Positions 25,435 to 33,836 of a DNA stretch of 37,586 nt are shown in pieces. Both the position numbers and the translations under genes were made by a program. Position 1 is the stretch's first letter. The number at the start of each line of letters is the position of its first letter. This stretch comes from Acidobacteriota bacterium (GTDB taxonomy: Bacteria; Acidobacteriota; Terriglobia; Terriglobales; Acidobacteriaceae): NCBI GenBank assembly GCA_003225055.1, contig QIAU01000197.1, positions 1 to 37,586 on the forward strand, written 5' to 3'. The notes beneath the pieces were generated by a model. The model was not told the origin of the DNA. It saw only the letters and a list, made by a program, of their open reading frames with translations, and searched no databases.

Positions 25435-25708
25435 CGCAACCGCACTCCTTCTCCTAAACGGCACTGCTTGGTGAGAGACGCAAGTCAGTGGCCAAAGAGA
25501 AAGATGCGATAAGCTCTTGAAACGGTTGTATTTCCACACCGGGCCTCCAACCCTTGATGCTCAGAGCAAGCAAGAATTACCTCTGTTTAGCTAAAGATTA
25601 GCCAGGTTTCTGGGACAAGAGGGCTCGCAAGACCTGGGTGCTGGACGTGCTGGACTAGTGACTTCCATGGTTCATCGCCTCTTCAGGTAAACTGTAGTTA
25701 CTCTGGTT

Positions 25709-26950
25709 GTGAGCAGACTCGTACAACCGTCGTTTACCCGTCCGGTAAGGATTCTGGCGCGGGTATTGGTCTGCCTCCTCGGGTGGGAGTGTGGAGTTGC
25801 CAACGCTCAGGCCAAGAAGCCAGTCCCCGAGTCTCCCTACCGGCCCCGTGACCCGCTGAACGCGGCCGCCTTTGAACGTTTCTACAATCTCGATTTTGAC
25901 CGGGCGGTCGTGGACTACGAGCGGGTGGTCGAGAAGTATCCGGACGATCCCTTCGCCATGAACCACCTTCTGACGGGGGTTCTGTTTCGGGAGCTTTATC
26001 GGATGGGGGCGCTCAATACGCGGGAATATGAGAACGACAGCTTCCTGAATGCTCCGCATCACAACGCTGATCCCAAAGCCAAAGAGCAAATCAAACAACT
26101 GGTGAAGCGGGCGCTGCGCCTGGAACAGAAACGGCTGGCGTCTAACCCGAAAGATGCGGACGCGCTGTACGCACGGGGAGTCACACGCGCGCAATTCGCC
26201 ACCTACACGGCGCTCATCGAGCATGCCTGGTTTTCGGCTCTGCGCAATGCCGTGGGAGCGCGGCACGATCACGAAAAAGTGCTGGAACTGTCTCCCGACT
26301 ACGCCGACGCGAAGCTGGTGGTGGGGGCGCATAACTATGTTTTGGGGAGCCTGCCTTGGGGCGTCAAGGTGGCGGCTTCCCTGGTTGGTTTGGGGGGGAG
26401 CCGGGAGAAAGGCATTCGGCTCCTTCGGGAGGCTGCCGACGGGGGCGGGGAAGCCGCTGTTGATGCCAAAGTGGTCTTAGTTGTGTTCTTGCGGCGCGAG
26501 CATCGCTACGACGAAGCGCTGGAATTGGACCGGGGGCTCGTCAGCCAGTATCCGCAAAGCAGCTTGCTGGCTTTGGAAGAAGGTAATTTGCTGCGCGCTA
26601 TGGACAAGCCGCTGGAGGCTGCTGCCAGTTATCGGAGAGTGTGGAAGAGTGGGCGGGAGGGGCATTATCCAGCACAGCATTACGAGTTGGTGGCCCTGAC
26701 ATTAGGAGATCTGCTGCGTAGCCAAAAGGATTACGAGGGAGCCGCTGCCGCGTATGAACTGGTGAATCAGGTCCCGCAACCTGATCCGGAGCTGAAGCAG
26801 AAAGCCAGTCTGTCGGCCGGGGAGATGTACGATCTCCTGCGTAGACGTGACTTGGCGATCAAGAAGTACCAGGAAGTCATCGCCCTAAATTCTGGGAATG
26901 GGCCGGCGGAGAGCGCTCGCAAGTTCATGAAGGATGCTTACCGGGAATAA
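25709..26950 (+). CDS. Exported tetratricopeptide-repeat protein
   Basis: A 413-residue protein starting at GTG. Residues about 12-34 (VRILARVLVCLLGWECGVAN) are a signal peptide. The mature part is helical, with TPR-like pairs: NAAFERFYNLDFDRAVVDYE near residue 50, RYDEALELDRGLVSQYPQSS near 270, then KPLEAAASYRRVW, KDYEGAAAAYELVNQ and RRDLAIKKYQEVI. TPR arrays are protein-binding scaffolds; the partner is unknown. It is followed by the PspC gene about 100 bases downstream, which may or may not be cotranscribed. Confidence 0.85.
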   Translation: MSRLVQPSFTRPVRILARVLVCLLGWECGVANAQAKKPVPESPYRPRDPLNAAAFERFYNLDFDRAVVDYERVVEKYPDDPFAMNHLLTGVLFRELYRMGALNTREYENDSFLNAPHHNADPKAKEQIKQLVKRALRLEQKRLASNPKDADALYARGVTRAQFATYTALIEHAWFSALRNAVGARHDHEKVLELSPDYADAKLVVGAHNYVLGSLPWGVKVAASLVGLGGSREKGIRLLREAADGGGEAAVDAKVVLVVFLRREHRYDEALELDRGLVSQYPQSSLLALEEGNLLRAMDKPLEAAASYRRVWKSGREGHYPAQHYELVALTLGDLLRSQKDYEGAAAAYELVNQVPQPDPELKQKASLSAGEMYDLLRRRDLAIKKYQEVIALNSGNGPAESARKFMKDAYRE

Positions 26951-27051
26951 AGGACACAACAAAACCTAGGGGCTAGAATTTACCGCCGAGAGCCCCGGGA
27001 AGGGTGGAACTTCCAGGCTTCGATTACGTACCCTCTAAGGGGGAGCAAAGC

Positions 27052-27363
27052 ATGTACTGCAACTACTGCGGAAAAGTTATCCAGGAAGACGCCAACGTTT
27101 GTGCCTATTGCGGTACTCGGGTAGCTGGGGTAGCGGCCCGCAAACGGCTGATGCGCCCGCGGATGGGCAGGAAGATGGCCGGCGTGTGTGCGGGTTTTGC
27201 CGAGTACTTCGATATCGACGTGACCCTCGTACGCATCGTGTGGCTGATTGTCGCGATCATGACATTGGTGGGATTCGTGGCCTATCCCATCGCCTGGATC
27301 GTCATGCCTGAGGAGCCGTTGCCCGCACCGGTTCCGGCTGGGCAGCAGGTTACCAGCCCATAA
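27052..27363 (+). CDS. Zinc-ribbon PspC-domain membrane protein
   Basis: A 103-residue protein. Residues 1-20 form a zinc ribbon (MYCNYCGKVIQEDANVCAYC, two CxxC pairs). Residues about 33-90 are a PspC domain: KRLMRPRMGRKMAGVCAGFA, AEYFDIDVTLVRIVW and a membrane helix ending in PIAWIVMPEE. PspC proteins take part in envelope-stress responses of the phage-shock type. The ATG has GGGGGAG about 5-8 bases upstream; an upstream ATG-containing frame lacks this. No pspA is nearby. Confidence 0.88.
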   Translation: MYCNYCGKVIQEDANVCAYCGTRVAGVAARKRLMRPRMGRKMAGVCAGFAEYFDIDVTLVRIVWLIVAIMTLVGFVAYPIAWIVMPEEPLPAPVPAGQQVTSP

Positions 27364-27443
27364 TTTTCGAGGCGACGCGGCCCAGTGCGTCCATCGTTCT
27401 TCATTTCTGCACACCGCACTGACCGTGTGATTAAATCCAGAGC

Positions 27444-28244
27444 ATGAAACGCATCTCCAGCGATGATGCTGAGATAGTTTATGAAGTCATGGGCGATGGC
27501 CCGCCTGTCGTATTACTGCATCCGTTTCCCGCTCATCACGAACTCTGGTTGGCGGTGGCCGAGTCACTCTCTTCGAGATATCGCATGATTCTTCCCGACC
27601 TGCGCGGGCACGGCGACTCGGAGCTGGGGCAAGGGCCTGCCACCATGGCCAAGCATGCTGCGGATTTGGCCAGGATCTGTGATTCGGAGGTGCTCGGACG
27701 AGCGGTTTTCGCCGGGGTTTCGATCGGGGGATACGTTTTATTCGAATTCTGGCGACGCTACCGGGGCCGGGTGGCGGCGCTCATACTTTGCGACACACGC
27801 GCGCAGGCAGATACAGCGGAAGGACGAGCGGCACGGCTGAAATCGGCGGCGGATGTGCTGGAGCGTGGGACCGAGCCGTTCGTGGAAAGCATGATTCCCA
27901 AGTTGTTTGGGAAAACCACCCTCGATAGTCGCCCTGATCTGGTTGCTGGTGCACGCAAGATGATGATGAAGATGGCTGCGGAAGATATTGCCCAAGTCCA
28001 GAAGGGAATGGCAGAGCGGCCGGATTCGGTGCCGACGTTGAAGACAATTAACGTGCCTACGCTGGTGATGGTTGGCCACGAGGACACGCTCTCTCCGGTG
28101 GCAGACGCGGAGCTGATGCGGCAGAACATTCCGGGGGCGGAAATGAAAGTGATTCCGCGCGGAGGGCATTACGCCGTCTGGGAACAGCCTGCGGCGGTGG
28201 GGACGCTGACCAGGAAGTTTGTAGATGGGGTGAGCGGGGCGTGA
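27444..28244 (+). CDS. Alpha/beta-hydrolase
   Basis: A 266-residue alpha/beta-hydrolase fold enzyme. The oxyanion loop is LLHPFPAHHELW, DLRGHGDSE is the next conserved turn, the nucleophile Ser sits in GVSIGGY (about residue 94), the acid Asp is probably in VGHEDTLSP and the base His in GGHYAVWEQP. This resembles 3-oxoadipate enol-lactonase-like and general esterase members, but substrate cannot be read from sequence. No aromatic-degradation genes are adjacent. Downstream are a heptamer array and a dispersed repeat. Confidence 0.88.
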   Translation: MKRISSDDAEIVYEVMGDGPPVVLLHPFPAHHELWLAVAESLSSRYRMILPDLRGHGDSELGQGPATMAKHAADLARICDSEVLGRAVFAGVSIGGYVLFEFWRRYRGRVAALILCDTRAQADTAEGRAARLKSAADVLERGTEPFVESMIPKLFGKTTLDSRPDLVAGARKMMMKMAAEDIAQVQKGMAERPDSVPTLKTINVPTLVMVGHEDTLSPVADAELMRQNIPGAEMKVIPRGGHYAVWEQPAAVGTLTRKFVDGVSGA

Positions 28245-28253
28245 GATGTGGGT

Positions 28254-28288
28254 AGCGGCTAGTGGGCAGTGGCTAGTGATCAGTGGTC
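28254..28288. repeat. Degenerate heptamer array, AGTGGTC-type (5 units)
   Basis: AGCGGCT, AGTGGGC, AGTGGCT, AGTGATC, AGTGGTC without gaps, 10 bases after the hydrolase stop. Same word as the array at 15791. Confidence 0.75.
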
Positions 28289-28310
28289 GGTATTCTTCAG
28301 CAGGCATTGC

Positions 28311-28372
28311 GGTTGTGCGCGCGAAATCCTTCGCGGACTTAGGTGCCCGCATGTCCGCAGGATGACGGCATT
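28311..28372. repeat. Dispersed hairpin repeat, copy C
   Basis: GGTTGTGCGCGCGAAATCC start, GCGGAC and GTCCGC arms around a longer loop, then CAGGATGACGGCATT. Third member of the family at 19039 and 22079. Confidence 0.75.
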
Positions 28373-28405
28373 ATCTGCTCGCTGCTTTGCTACAATTCTT
28401 GCGTC

Positions 28406-28813
28406 ATGCTTGATACCTTTCTCGTTCCGGAAAAGACCGTGGTGAAGGCCAAAGGGGATGGGCCTGCGGTTGAAGTCAGAGGCGCATCGAGCCGGGTCTT
28501 CCTGCTGACGCTGAGTATCGAGGATGTCGTCGAGCAGGAATCGCTGGATGTCGGCATTTTTGGCTCGATGGATGGAAATGCGTGGCCGTCAAAACCGCTA
28601 GAAACATTTCCCCAGAAGTTTTATCGCGGGCAGCATCCTATGTTGCTCGATCTAAGCCAGACCCCTGACATCAAGTTCGTGCGCGCGCACTGGGAAGTCA
28701 ATCGCTGGGGACGCGGGGACGGCGTGCCCAAGTTCGAATTCAGCGTTTCGATCAAAGAAGTCCCGCCCGACGTACTCAAAGAAGCCACCGCCGAGGCAAG
28801 GTCGCTGGCGTGA
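28406..28813 (+). CDS. Conserved protein of unknown function
   Basis: A 135-residue soluble protein with no recognisable domain. The sequence is beta-rich (SSRVFLLTLSIEDVVEQESL, then DVGIFGSMDGNAW and FEFSVSIKEV), suggesting a small beta-sandwich. The ATG at 28406 follows a repeat-derived region, and upstream in-frame residues belong to that repeat, so this start is preferred even though no strong ribosome-binding site is seen. A heptamer array begins 7 bases after its stop and leads into aroA, so cotranscription with aroA is possible. Confidence 0.65.
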   Translation: MLDTFLVPEKTVVKAKGDGPAVEVRGASSRVFLLTLSIEDVVEQESLDVGIFGSMDGNAWPSKPLETFPQKFYRGQHPMLLDLSQTPDIKFVRAHWEVNRWGRGDGVPKFEFSVSIKEVPPDVLKEATAEARSLA

Positions 28814-28819
28814 AAATGG

Positions 28820-28880
28820 TTGATTCTTGATTGTTGATTGGCTGCGCAGAAAATCGACAATGAAGAAATCAACAATCAAC
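28820..28880. repeat. Facing heptamer arrays TTGATTG and AATCAAC before aroA
   Basis: TTGATTC, TTGATTG, TTGATTG (28820-28840) and, in inverted orientation, AATCGAC, AATGAAG, AATCAAC, AATCAAC (28852-28880, with one extra base). The two arms are complementary and could pair as a hairpin that ends 9 bases before the aroA start. Confidence 0.75.
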
Positions 28881-28888
28881 AACCCTCC

Positions 28889-30190
28889 ATGATCCATCCC
28901 TCCCAGTCCAGCGTCATCATTCGGCCGGCCCGGAATGTCACTGGCAGTCTACGGCTGCCGGGGGATAAGTCCATTTCTCATCGTTATGCAATGCTGGCCG
29001 GCATCGCGGAAGGCACGACCCGGCTGGAGAATTATTCGACCGGCATGGATTGTTCGAGCACGCTGGGCTGCCTGCGCGGGCTGGGAGTGGAGTGGCACCG
29101 CGGCGTGGACGGAGTGGTGGAGATTTGCGGGCGAGGACCGATGCTAAAGGCGCCCACGGAGGTGCTAGATTGCGGGAACTCGGGCTCGACCATGCGAATG
29201 CTGACGGGCATCCTGGCCGGCCAGGAGTTCACCAGCGAGCTGCTAGGGGATGAATCGCTCTCGCGGCGTCCCATGGCGCGGATTATGGAGCCGCTGAGCA
29301 GTATGGGAGCCAGAATTTCAGCGGCGGTGGGAGATCGGCCACCGCTGCGCATTTCCGGCGGACACTTGCGGGCGATCGACTATCCCATGCCGGTGGCCAG
29401 CGCGCAGGTGAAGTCGTCGATTCTGTTTGCGGGATTGTTTGCCGAGGGGAAGACCCGGGTGAAGGAGCCGATTCGTACTCGCGATCACGGCGAATTGGCT
29501 CTGAAGGCGTTTGGGGCGGAAGTCAAAATTGCGGGCAGGGCAGCGTGCCTCGCAGGCCGACAGCGGTTGCATGGGATCAACGCCACGGTTCCGGGAGATA
29601 TTTCCAGCGCAGCCTTTTTCTTGTGCGCGGCAGCGCTGTTTCCGGATTCTCAACTCACGATCAGCGAGCTGCTGATGAACCCTACGCGGGCGGGGCTGCT
29701 GGATGTGCTGGCGCAGATGGGATTGCGAATTTCGGTGACACAGATGGAGGAGCGCCACGGTGAGCTGGTGGGCACGGTCGAGGCCGTAGGCGGAAAGCTT
29801 AGGGGCGCAACTGTCACGGGGGCCGACACGGCGGCTCTGATCGATGAACTTCCCGTGCTGGCGGCCATCGCTCCTTATACCAGCCAGGGTATTGAGATTC
29901 GGGATGCGCGGGAGTTGCGGGTCAAGGAATCGGACCGCATCGCGGTAGTTGCCAAGAATCTGCGCGCCCTGGGAGCTGACGTGGAAGAGCGCGAGGATGG
30001 AATGAGGATTCCCGGCGGGCAGTCTCTGCATGGTGCGGAAGTGGATTCTCAGGGCGATCATCGCATGGCCATGGCCTTCAGCGTGGCAGCTTTGCGGGCG
30101 CAGGGCGAGACCAGGATTTTGAACGCCGGGGCGGCGGATGTGTCTTACCCGGGGTTTTATCGGGTTTTCGAGCAATTGCTAGAGCGGTAG
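28889..30190 (+). CDS. aroA: 3-phosphoshikimate 1-carboxyvinyltransferase (EPSP synthase)
   Basis: Transfers enolpyruvyl from phosphoenolpyruvate to shikimate 3-phosphate in aromatic amino acid synthesis. The 433-residue length is normal. Motifs are intact: LRLPGDKSISHRYAMLAGIA near the start, LDCGNSGSTMRMLTGILAG, the catalytic Asp/Glu region ELPVLAAIA, RVKESDRIAVVAKNL and DHRMAMAFSVAALR. I chose the ATG at 28889; the upstream in-frame ATG would translate part of a heptamer repeat. No good ribosome-binding site is visible because the repeat occupies that space, so translation may depend on leader structure. A matching pair of arrays follows the gene. Confidence 0.96.
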   Translation: MIHPSQSSVIIRPARNVTGSLRLPGDKSISHRYAMLAGIAEGTTRLENYSTGMDCSSTLGCLRGLGVEWHRGVDGVVEICGRGPMLKAPTEVLDCGNSGSTMRMLTGILAGQEFTSELLGDESLSRRPMARIMEPLSSMGARISAAVGDRPPLRISGGHLRAIDYPMPVASAQVKSSILFAGLFAEGKTRVKEPIRTRDHGELALKAFGAEVKIAGRAACLAGRQRLHGINATVPGDISSAAFFLCAAALFPDSQLTISELLMNPTRAGLLDVLAQMGLRISVTQMEERHGELVGTVEAVGGKLRGATVTGADTAALIDELPVLAAIAPYTSQGIEIRDARELRVKESDRIAVVAKNLRALGADVEEREDGMRIPGGQSLHGAEVDSQGDHRMAMAFSVAALRAQGETRILNAGAADVSYPGFYRVFEQLLER

Positions 30191-30196
30191 AGGAAA

Positions 30197-30274
30197 TTGC
30201 TGATGGTGATGGTTGATTAAAAAGGTTGATTAAAAGCTTGCCCACAAATCAGCAATCAACCATCAACAATCAAG
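30197..30274. repeat. Facing heptamer arrays after aroA
   Basis: TTGCTGA, TGGTGAT, GGTTGAT (30197-30217) and, inverted, AATCAGC, AATCAAC, CATCAAC, AATCAAG (30247-30274). Same words as the arrays before aroA, so aroA is bracketed by two inverted pairs. Confidence 0.75.
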
Positions 30275-30420
30275 AAGATCAACAATTCCTTTGATATAGT
30301 TACGGGCGGCCAATTACTGCCGTTACCTTCCTGACTATCTTGTCACGAGATGAAAATTGTTGCCTGGGGATGGTGTAGTCCTGTTTTTCTGTCCCTATCA
30401 GATTTCCAGGAGGAATGTGC

Positions 30421-30858
30421 ATGCGAGGAAAGCTGGTGTTTGCCACCATATTGCTGGCAGCGGCGGCTCAGGCCAAGGACGCCAAGCATTACGAGTCGGG
30501 GCAATTGCTGCAGATGGATTCGGTCGAATGTGGCTATGACGAGAAAGAGGGCAAGAGCTTTGCCGGGGAAATGCTGGGTACCGGCTCGGGGCACAAGAAA
30601 AGCCATGCCCTGTTGTGCCAGGAATACTTGCTGCAGTCGGAGCGAGTGACCTACCGTATTCGTCCGAAAGATGAGAAGCATCCGGTGTTGCTGCCAGTGG
30701 GCGAAAGCGCCCAGTTCCGCATGGACAAAGACAAGATGAAATTGCGGGTGGAGGACCTGGATGACAAGGAACGCGACTACCTCGTGGTGTCTATGACGCC
30801 GCGGGGAGATGGCAAGGCCACGGCGAGCGCCGGCTCAAGGTCGAATCGGCACGAGTAA
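30421..30858 (+). CDS. Exported protein of unknown function
   Basis: A 145-residue protein with a short signal peptide (MRGKLVFATILLAAAAQAKD). The mature part includes ECGYDEKEGKSFAGEMLG and a charged C-terminal half with LLPVGESAQFRMDKDKMKLR; it looks like a small periplasmic beta-domain. I do not recognise the family. AGGAGG lies 7 bases before the ATG at 30421; the ATG at 30415 is too close to it. It is closed by a strong intrinsic terminator 20 bases downstream. Confidence 0.75.
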   Translation: MRGKLVFATILLAAAAQAKDAKHYESGQLLQMDSVECGYDEKEGKSFAGEMLGTGSGHKKSHALLCQEYLLQSERVTYRIRPKDEKHPVLLPVGESAQFRMDKDKMKLRVEDLDDKERDYLVVSMTPRGDGKATASAGSRSNRHE

Positions 30859-30877
30859 GCAGAGCTGATCTGGTCAC

Positions 30878-30915
30878 GGCACGGGTGGTATAGCCTGTGC
30901 CCTTTATTTTTTTTT
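30878..30915 (+). terminator. Intrinsic terminator
   Basis: GGCACGGG (30878-30885) pairs with CCTGTGCC (30894-30901), 8 bp with one G-T pair, followed by CTTTA and nine T residues. Confidence 0.9.
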
Positions 30916-31003
30916 GGCGCCGAACCTCGGGCAGATAAACCGACGCCTGACCGGTTTTGCTTAAGCTGAACGTTAGTAGAGAGTCAAAGGGTTTCGAGCA
31001 AGT

Positions 31004-31740
31004 TCATGGAGTCTCCGTAGACAACTGTTGGCGCCAATGGGGATCGAGGGGATAGAGGAAAATACGTTTGCGTGTTCCCTGAGCTTGTCCGGAGCGATCC
31101 CTACGTCCCCGGCCCTGGGTCAGAACGACCGGCATCCAGTTGGCGGCGCGATAACAGCCGCCGTGATAGCGGCTTTCATCCACGAAGGTTTGCCGCAAAA
31201 GGGTTTGCACCTGATAAGAGGGGCCATTTTCCAAGCGGCACTGGTAAACAGTAAACAGGCGAGCAGAGGATAGGGTGGTTGTCGGGAACGAACAAAATAG
31301 CGAAGCTGCGCACCATAGGGCACGCGGTAGCCGAGATAGTGATAACGCTGGATAGAGTGCTGCAAGAGGCGTCGCTGGGAGCGATTTTCGAGCAATTGCA
31401 AGCGCAGGGGAAGATACTGGCCGCAGCCCGCCGGGGAGTGGAGTTTGCGCCGCGGTCTGAGGATCGAAGACGGTAATCGGGGGGCGGCGGGTTCTCAGTT
31501 GCGGCGGTGGAAGCCAAAGCAGCCATCCGTGCGCGTGCAGCGCCTGCAGAAAAAAATAGCACTCCCGGCTCTTCAAGCCACCGTTGGGCCGGCGCCACTG
31601 CAACAACTGGCAAATGGTGTGGGCAGTTCCGTCCGTGCCAGGGTGGAAAACTCACGCGTGATCCGCCGAATTAGATCGAGCTCCTCCGGCGCGCACTCGC
31701 GACCAGGGAATGACAACCCACCACCGATGGTTACGGGCAT
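31004..31740 (-). pseudogene. DUF4338 (DruA-like) gene, frameshifted and internally deleted
   Basis: Pieces in three minus frames follow the order of a DUF4338 protein. From the ATG at 31740 comes APEELDLIRRITREFSTLAR; then, after a shift near 31610, LQWRRPNGGLKSRECYFFL. Another shift near 31340 gives RYHYLGYRVPYGAQLRYFV up to SAAWKMAP. After a missing stretch of about 50 residues comes the C-terminal signature QTFVDESRYHGGCYRAANW followed by TQGRGRRD and IFLYPL, ending at 31004. DUF4338 occurs in the Druantia defence protein DruA and in proteins linked to mobile DNA. This copy is clearly inactive, and no other druantia genes are present. Confidence 0.75.
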
Positions 31741-31921
31741 GAGGCGCGTCCTGCGGATTACAAGACCCCATACCCGGCATACAAAAGCCCGGCGAAGAAG
31801 TTCAGAGAAACATGACAGCTAGTTGCGCTCGTCTGCCATCTCGTACAATAGCGGCGAATTACATCGCTGCTGCGGGCCAGATGAGAGCCGAGTCTAGTCG
31901 GGGTCTTGCTGGGGAGGGGAC

Positions 31922-32290
31922 ATGGCAAGAATCGGAACGAAGAAGCATCCCGCCGTGGTGCGGGTAGCGACGGAGGAGAGAGCACGCCAAATCCTGGACC
32001 TATGCAATCAGCACGGGATTCAGGTGATCGTCGGAATCGAGTCCGATCAACCAGAGGACATCAGCGAGGTTGAGCGCATTCTCCGCCGCCCAGAGCCCCT
32101 CAAAGTTGTTGCCAAGGCTCCTCGGCGGGTTACTGGTAACGACTATTGCCCCTGCGGCTCTGGCCAGAAGTACAAGAAGGGTTGCGCTGCGCGAGTGCCG
32201 GCGACTTCCTGGAATCTCGGGCTCCCTGGGCTTGGAGCAAGGCTGGCTCACCACGCTGCAAAATGGCCAATCTCCAGGGCACCACTTTAG
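31922..32290 (+). CDS. SEC-C motif metal-binding protein, altered end
   Basis: A 122-residue protein. Residues 1-70 (MARIGTKKHPAVVRVATEER, then IQVIVGIESDQPEDISEVE) resemble the small PBPRA1643-type SWIM/SEC-C proteins. The SEC-C motif follows at about 74-90 as CPCGSGQKYKKGC; the family has CPCGSGxKYKKCC, so one zinc-ligand Cys is replaced by Gly. About 30 residues after the motif resemble nothing and probably arose by loss of the normal stop, so the end may be damaged. GGGGAGGGG precedes the ATG. SEC-C motifs bind zinc and often partner proteins; the role is unknown. Confidence 0.7.
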   Translation: MARIGTKKHPAVVRVATEERARQILDLCNQHGIQVIVGIESDQPEDISEVERILRRPEPLKVVAKAPRRVTGNDYCPCGSGQKYKKGCAARVPATSWNLGLPGLGARLAHHAAKWPISRAPL

Positions 32291-32468
32291 CGGTGCCAAC
32301 AAGGTCGCCTAATATGGGACCGGCTTTAGCCGCGGCAGGCTCAGATCCTCGTGCCCAACGCGCAGGGGTGGCGAGCGCATCCTAAGTACCACACCGCCAG
32401 CAAAAGGGGTCCGCTTCGCAGCACTGCTGGCCTGAGTCCAAGATGCGCGATCGGAGAAAGCTGACGAG

Positions 32469-33065
32469 ATGAAACGGATTGCATTAGCGATTCTGGGAGT
32501 CCTGTTGTGTATGGCGCCCTCGCTCGTGGCGCAGGTCGCTGCCCCGGCGAGCGATCATTTCGAGGCCGGTGTCTTTGCTGATTATTTCGACTTGAGCCGT
32601 ATGGGTCCGCACATGAATTTTGTTGGAGTGGGGGCGCGCGCCGGCTTCAATATGGGCTCCCGCATGCAATTCGAAGGGGAATTAAGCTACGACTTCAAGC
32701 GGAGTTTCAGCAATGCGTTTTCCAACGGCTTCGCAACGTCCCTTGCGACTACCAGGCTGCGGCCGCTGCATGGACTAGTTGGCCCGAAATTCAATACCAA
32801 CCTGGGGCCGGTCCGAGCTTTTGTGACCTTCAAGGTGGGATTCCTCAACTTCAGCAGTTCGACGCGAAATGCGCCGGCTGGTTTCACCAGTGCGCTGAGC
32901 GCCATCACGAACGGCAATACGCAGTTTGCGCTGTATCCCGGAATTGGCTTCGAAAGTTTCTGGGGACCGATCGGATTGCGGGTAGATGGCGGAGACGGCA
33001 TTTATTTCGATCACGGCGCGCGACACAACATCAAAGCCAGCTTTGGACCGGTTTTACGCTTCTAG
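32469..33065 (+). CDS. Outer-membrane beta-barrel protein
   Basis: A 198-residue exported protein with a signal peptide (LAILGVLLCMAPSLVAQ, cleaved near residue 22). Alternating hydrophobic/polar strands follow, for example VGVGARAGFNMGSRMQFEGE and VRAFVTFKVGFLNFSSS, and the chain ends in a Phe preceded by SFGPVLRF, the usual C-terminal signal for the outer-membrane assembly machinery. This is an OmpA/OmpX-like small barrel without a periplasmic domain. Specific function unknown. A GGAG lies about 13 bases before the ATG. Confidence 0.8.
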   Translation: MKRIALAILGVLLCMAPSLVAQVAAPASDHFEAGVFADYFDLSRMGPHMNFVGVGARAGFNMGSRMQFEGELSYDFKRSFSNAFSNGFATSLATTRLRPLHGLVGPKFNTNLGPVRAFVTFKVGFLNFSSSTRNAPAGFTSALSAITNGNTQFALYPGIGFESFWGPIGLRVDGGDGIYFDHGARHNIKASFGPVLRF

Positions 33066-33212
33066 CTTCTAGGAAGTAAGTAGACTGCACAGTTCATTGA
33101 ACTTGACGCCGAGCTTTTGTCCGCAGGCTTCGGTCGGCCCTGTGGTACATTACTCGGATTCGCGCCGCTATTCGGGGTCCTGAAAATGTCACCCGCCTAG
33201 AAGGAGCCGCCC

Positions 33213-33614
33213 ATGGCAAGAGTCTTCGATCTGGTTAAGGACCGCAGGGTCTATTCGATTGATGCCGACAGAACGGTCGTGGAAGCCGCTCGTTTCATGA
33301 TGGAACACAACATCGGCGCGCTGCCGGTGGTGCGCAATGGGGAACTGGTGGGTATCTTCTCCGAGCGCGATGTCATGAATCGAGTAGTCGCAGTCGGTCG
33401 CATGCCGGGACAAACCCGGGTGTCGGAAGTGATGACCGCTAATCCGCGCTCCGTCACGATGGAGGAGAGCATCGATGAATGCTTGTTTCTCATGCGGGAA
33501 TTCGGTTTTCGCCACCTGCCCATCTGCGAGGGCAAGAAATTGAAAGGGCTGGTCTCCTTGCGCGATATACTACTGCGCAATGCGGGTCAGAGTGACCGCC
33601 GTATGGCGGTATAG
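33213..33614 (+). CDS. Two-CBS-domain protein
   Basis: A 133-residue protein made of a CBS pair: first about residues 8-60 (VYSIDADRTVVEAARFMMEH, GALPVVRNGELVGIFSERD), second about 72-125 (VSEVMTANPRSVTMEESIDE, HLPICEGKKLKGLVSLRDIL). Such pairs bind adenosine nucleotides and act as energy sensors. With no attached effector domain it would act through a partner. AAGGAG lies about 7 bases before the ATG. A bidirectional terminator-like hairpin follows about 75 bases after the stop. Confidence 0.92.
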   Translation: MARVFDLVKDRRVYSIDADRTVVEAARFMMEHNIGALPVVRNGELVGIFSERDVMNRVVAVGRMPGQTRVSEVMTANPRSVTMEESIDECLFLMREFGFRHLPICEGKKLKGLVSLRDILLRNAGQSDRRMAV

Positions 33615-33687
33615 CCGCTTACGTCCGTCGCGGGGAAACCTGCCCAAGGCACGGGCGGAAAGCAAGCCTTCCAAGCCACCAAAAGAA

Positions 33688-33713
33688 AAAGACCGGCATT
33701 ATGGCCGGTCTTT
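33688..33713. terminator. Intrinsic terminator, usable in both directions
   Basis: AAAGACCGGC (33688-33697) pairs perfectly with GCCGGTCTTT (33704-33713) around a 6-base loop, with an A-run before and T residues after. It ends the CBS gene transcript. Confidence 0.9.
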
Positions 33714-33836
33714 ATTCATATCGTAACGCGATATGTTCTAGCTACAGAAACGAGTAAAGAGATTATCCACCCATATAGCAATGGGGCAAAGGTTACCTCG
33801 GTCACAGGCGCATGGGTGACCTGATGGTCGGTGCGG

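Noticed and set aside
31004-31740. Active Druantia defence system
   Set aside because: Only a damaged DUF4338 gene is present, without druB-druE-type neighbours.
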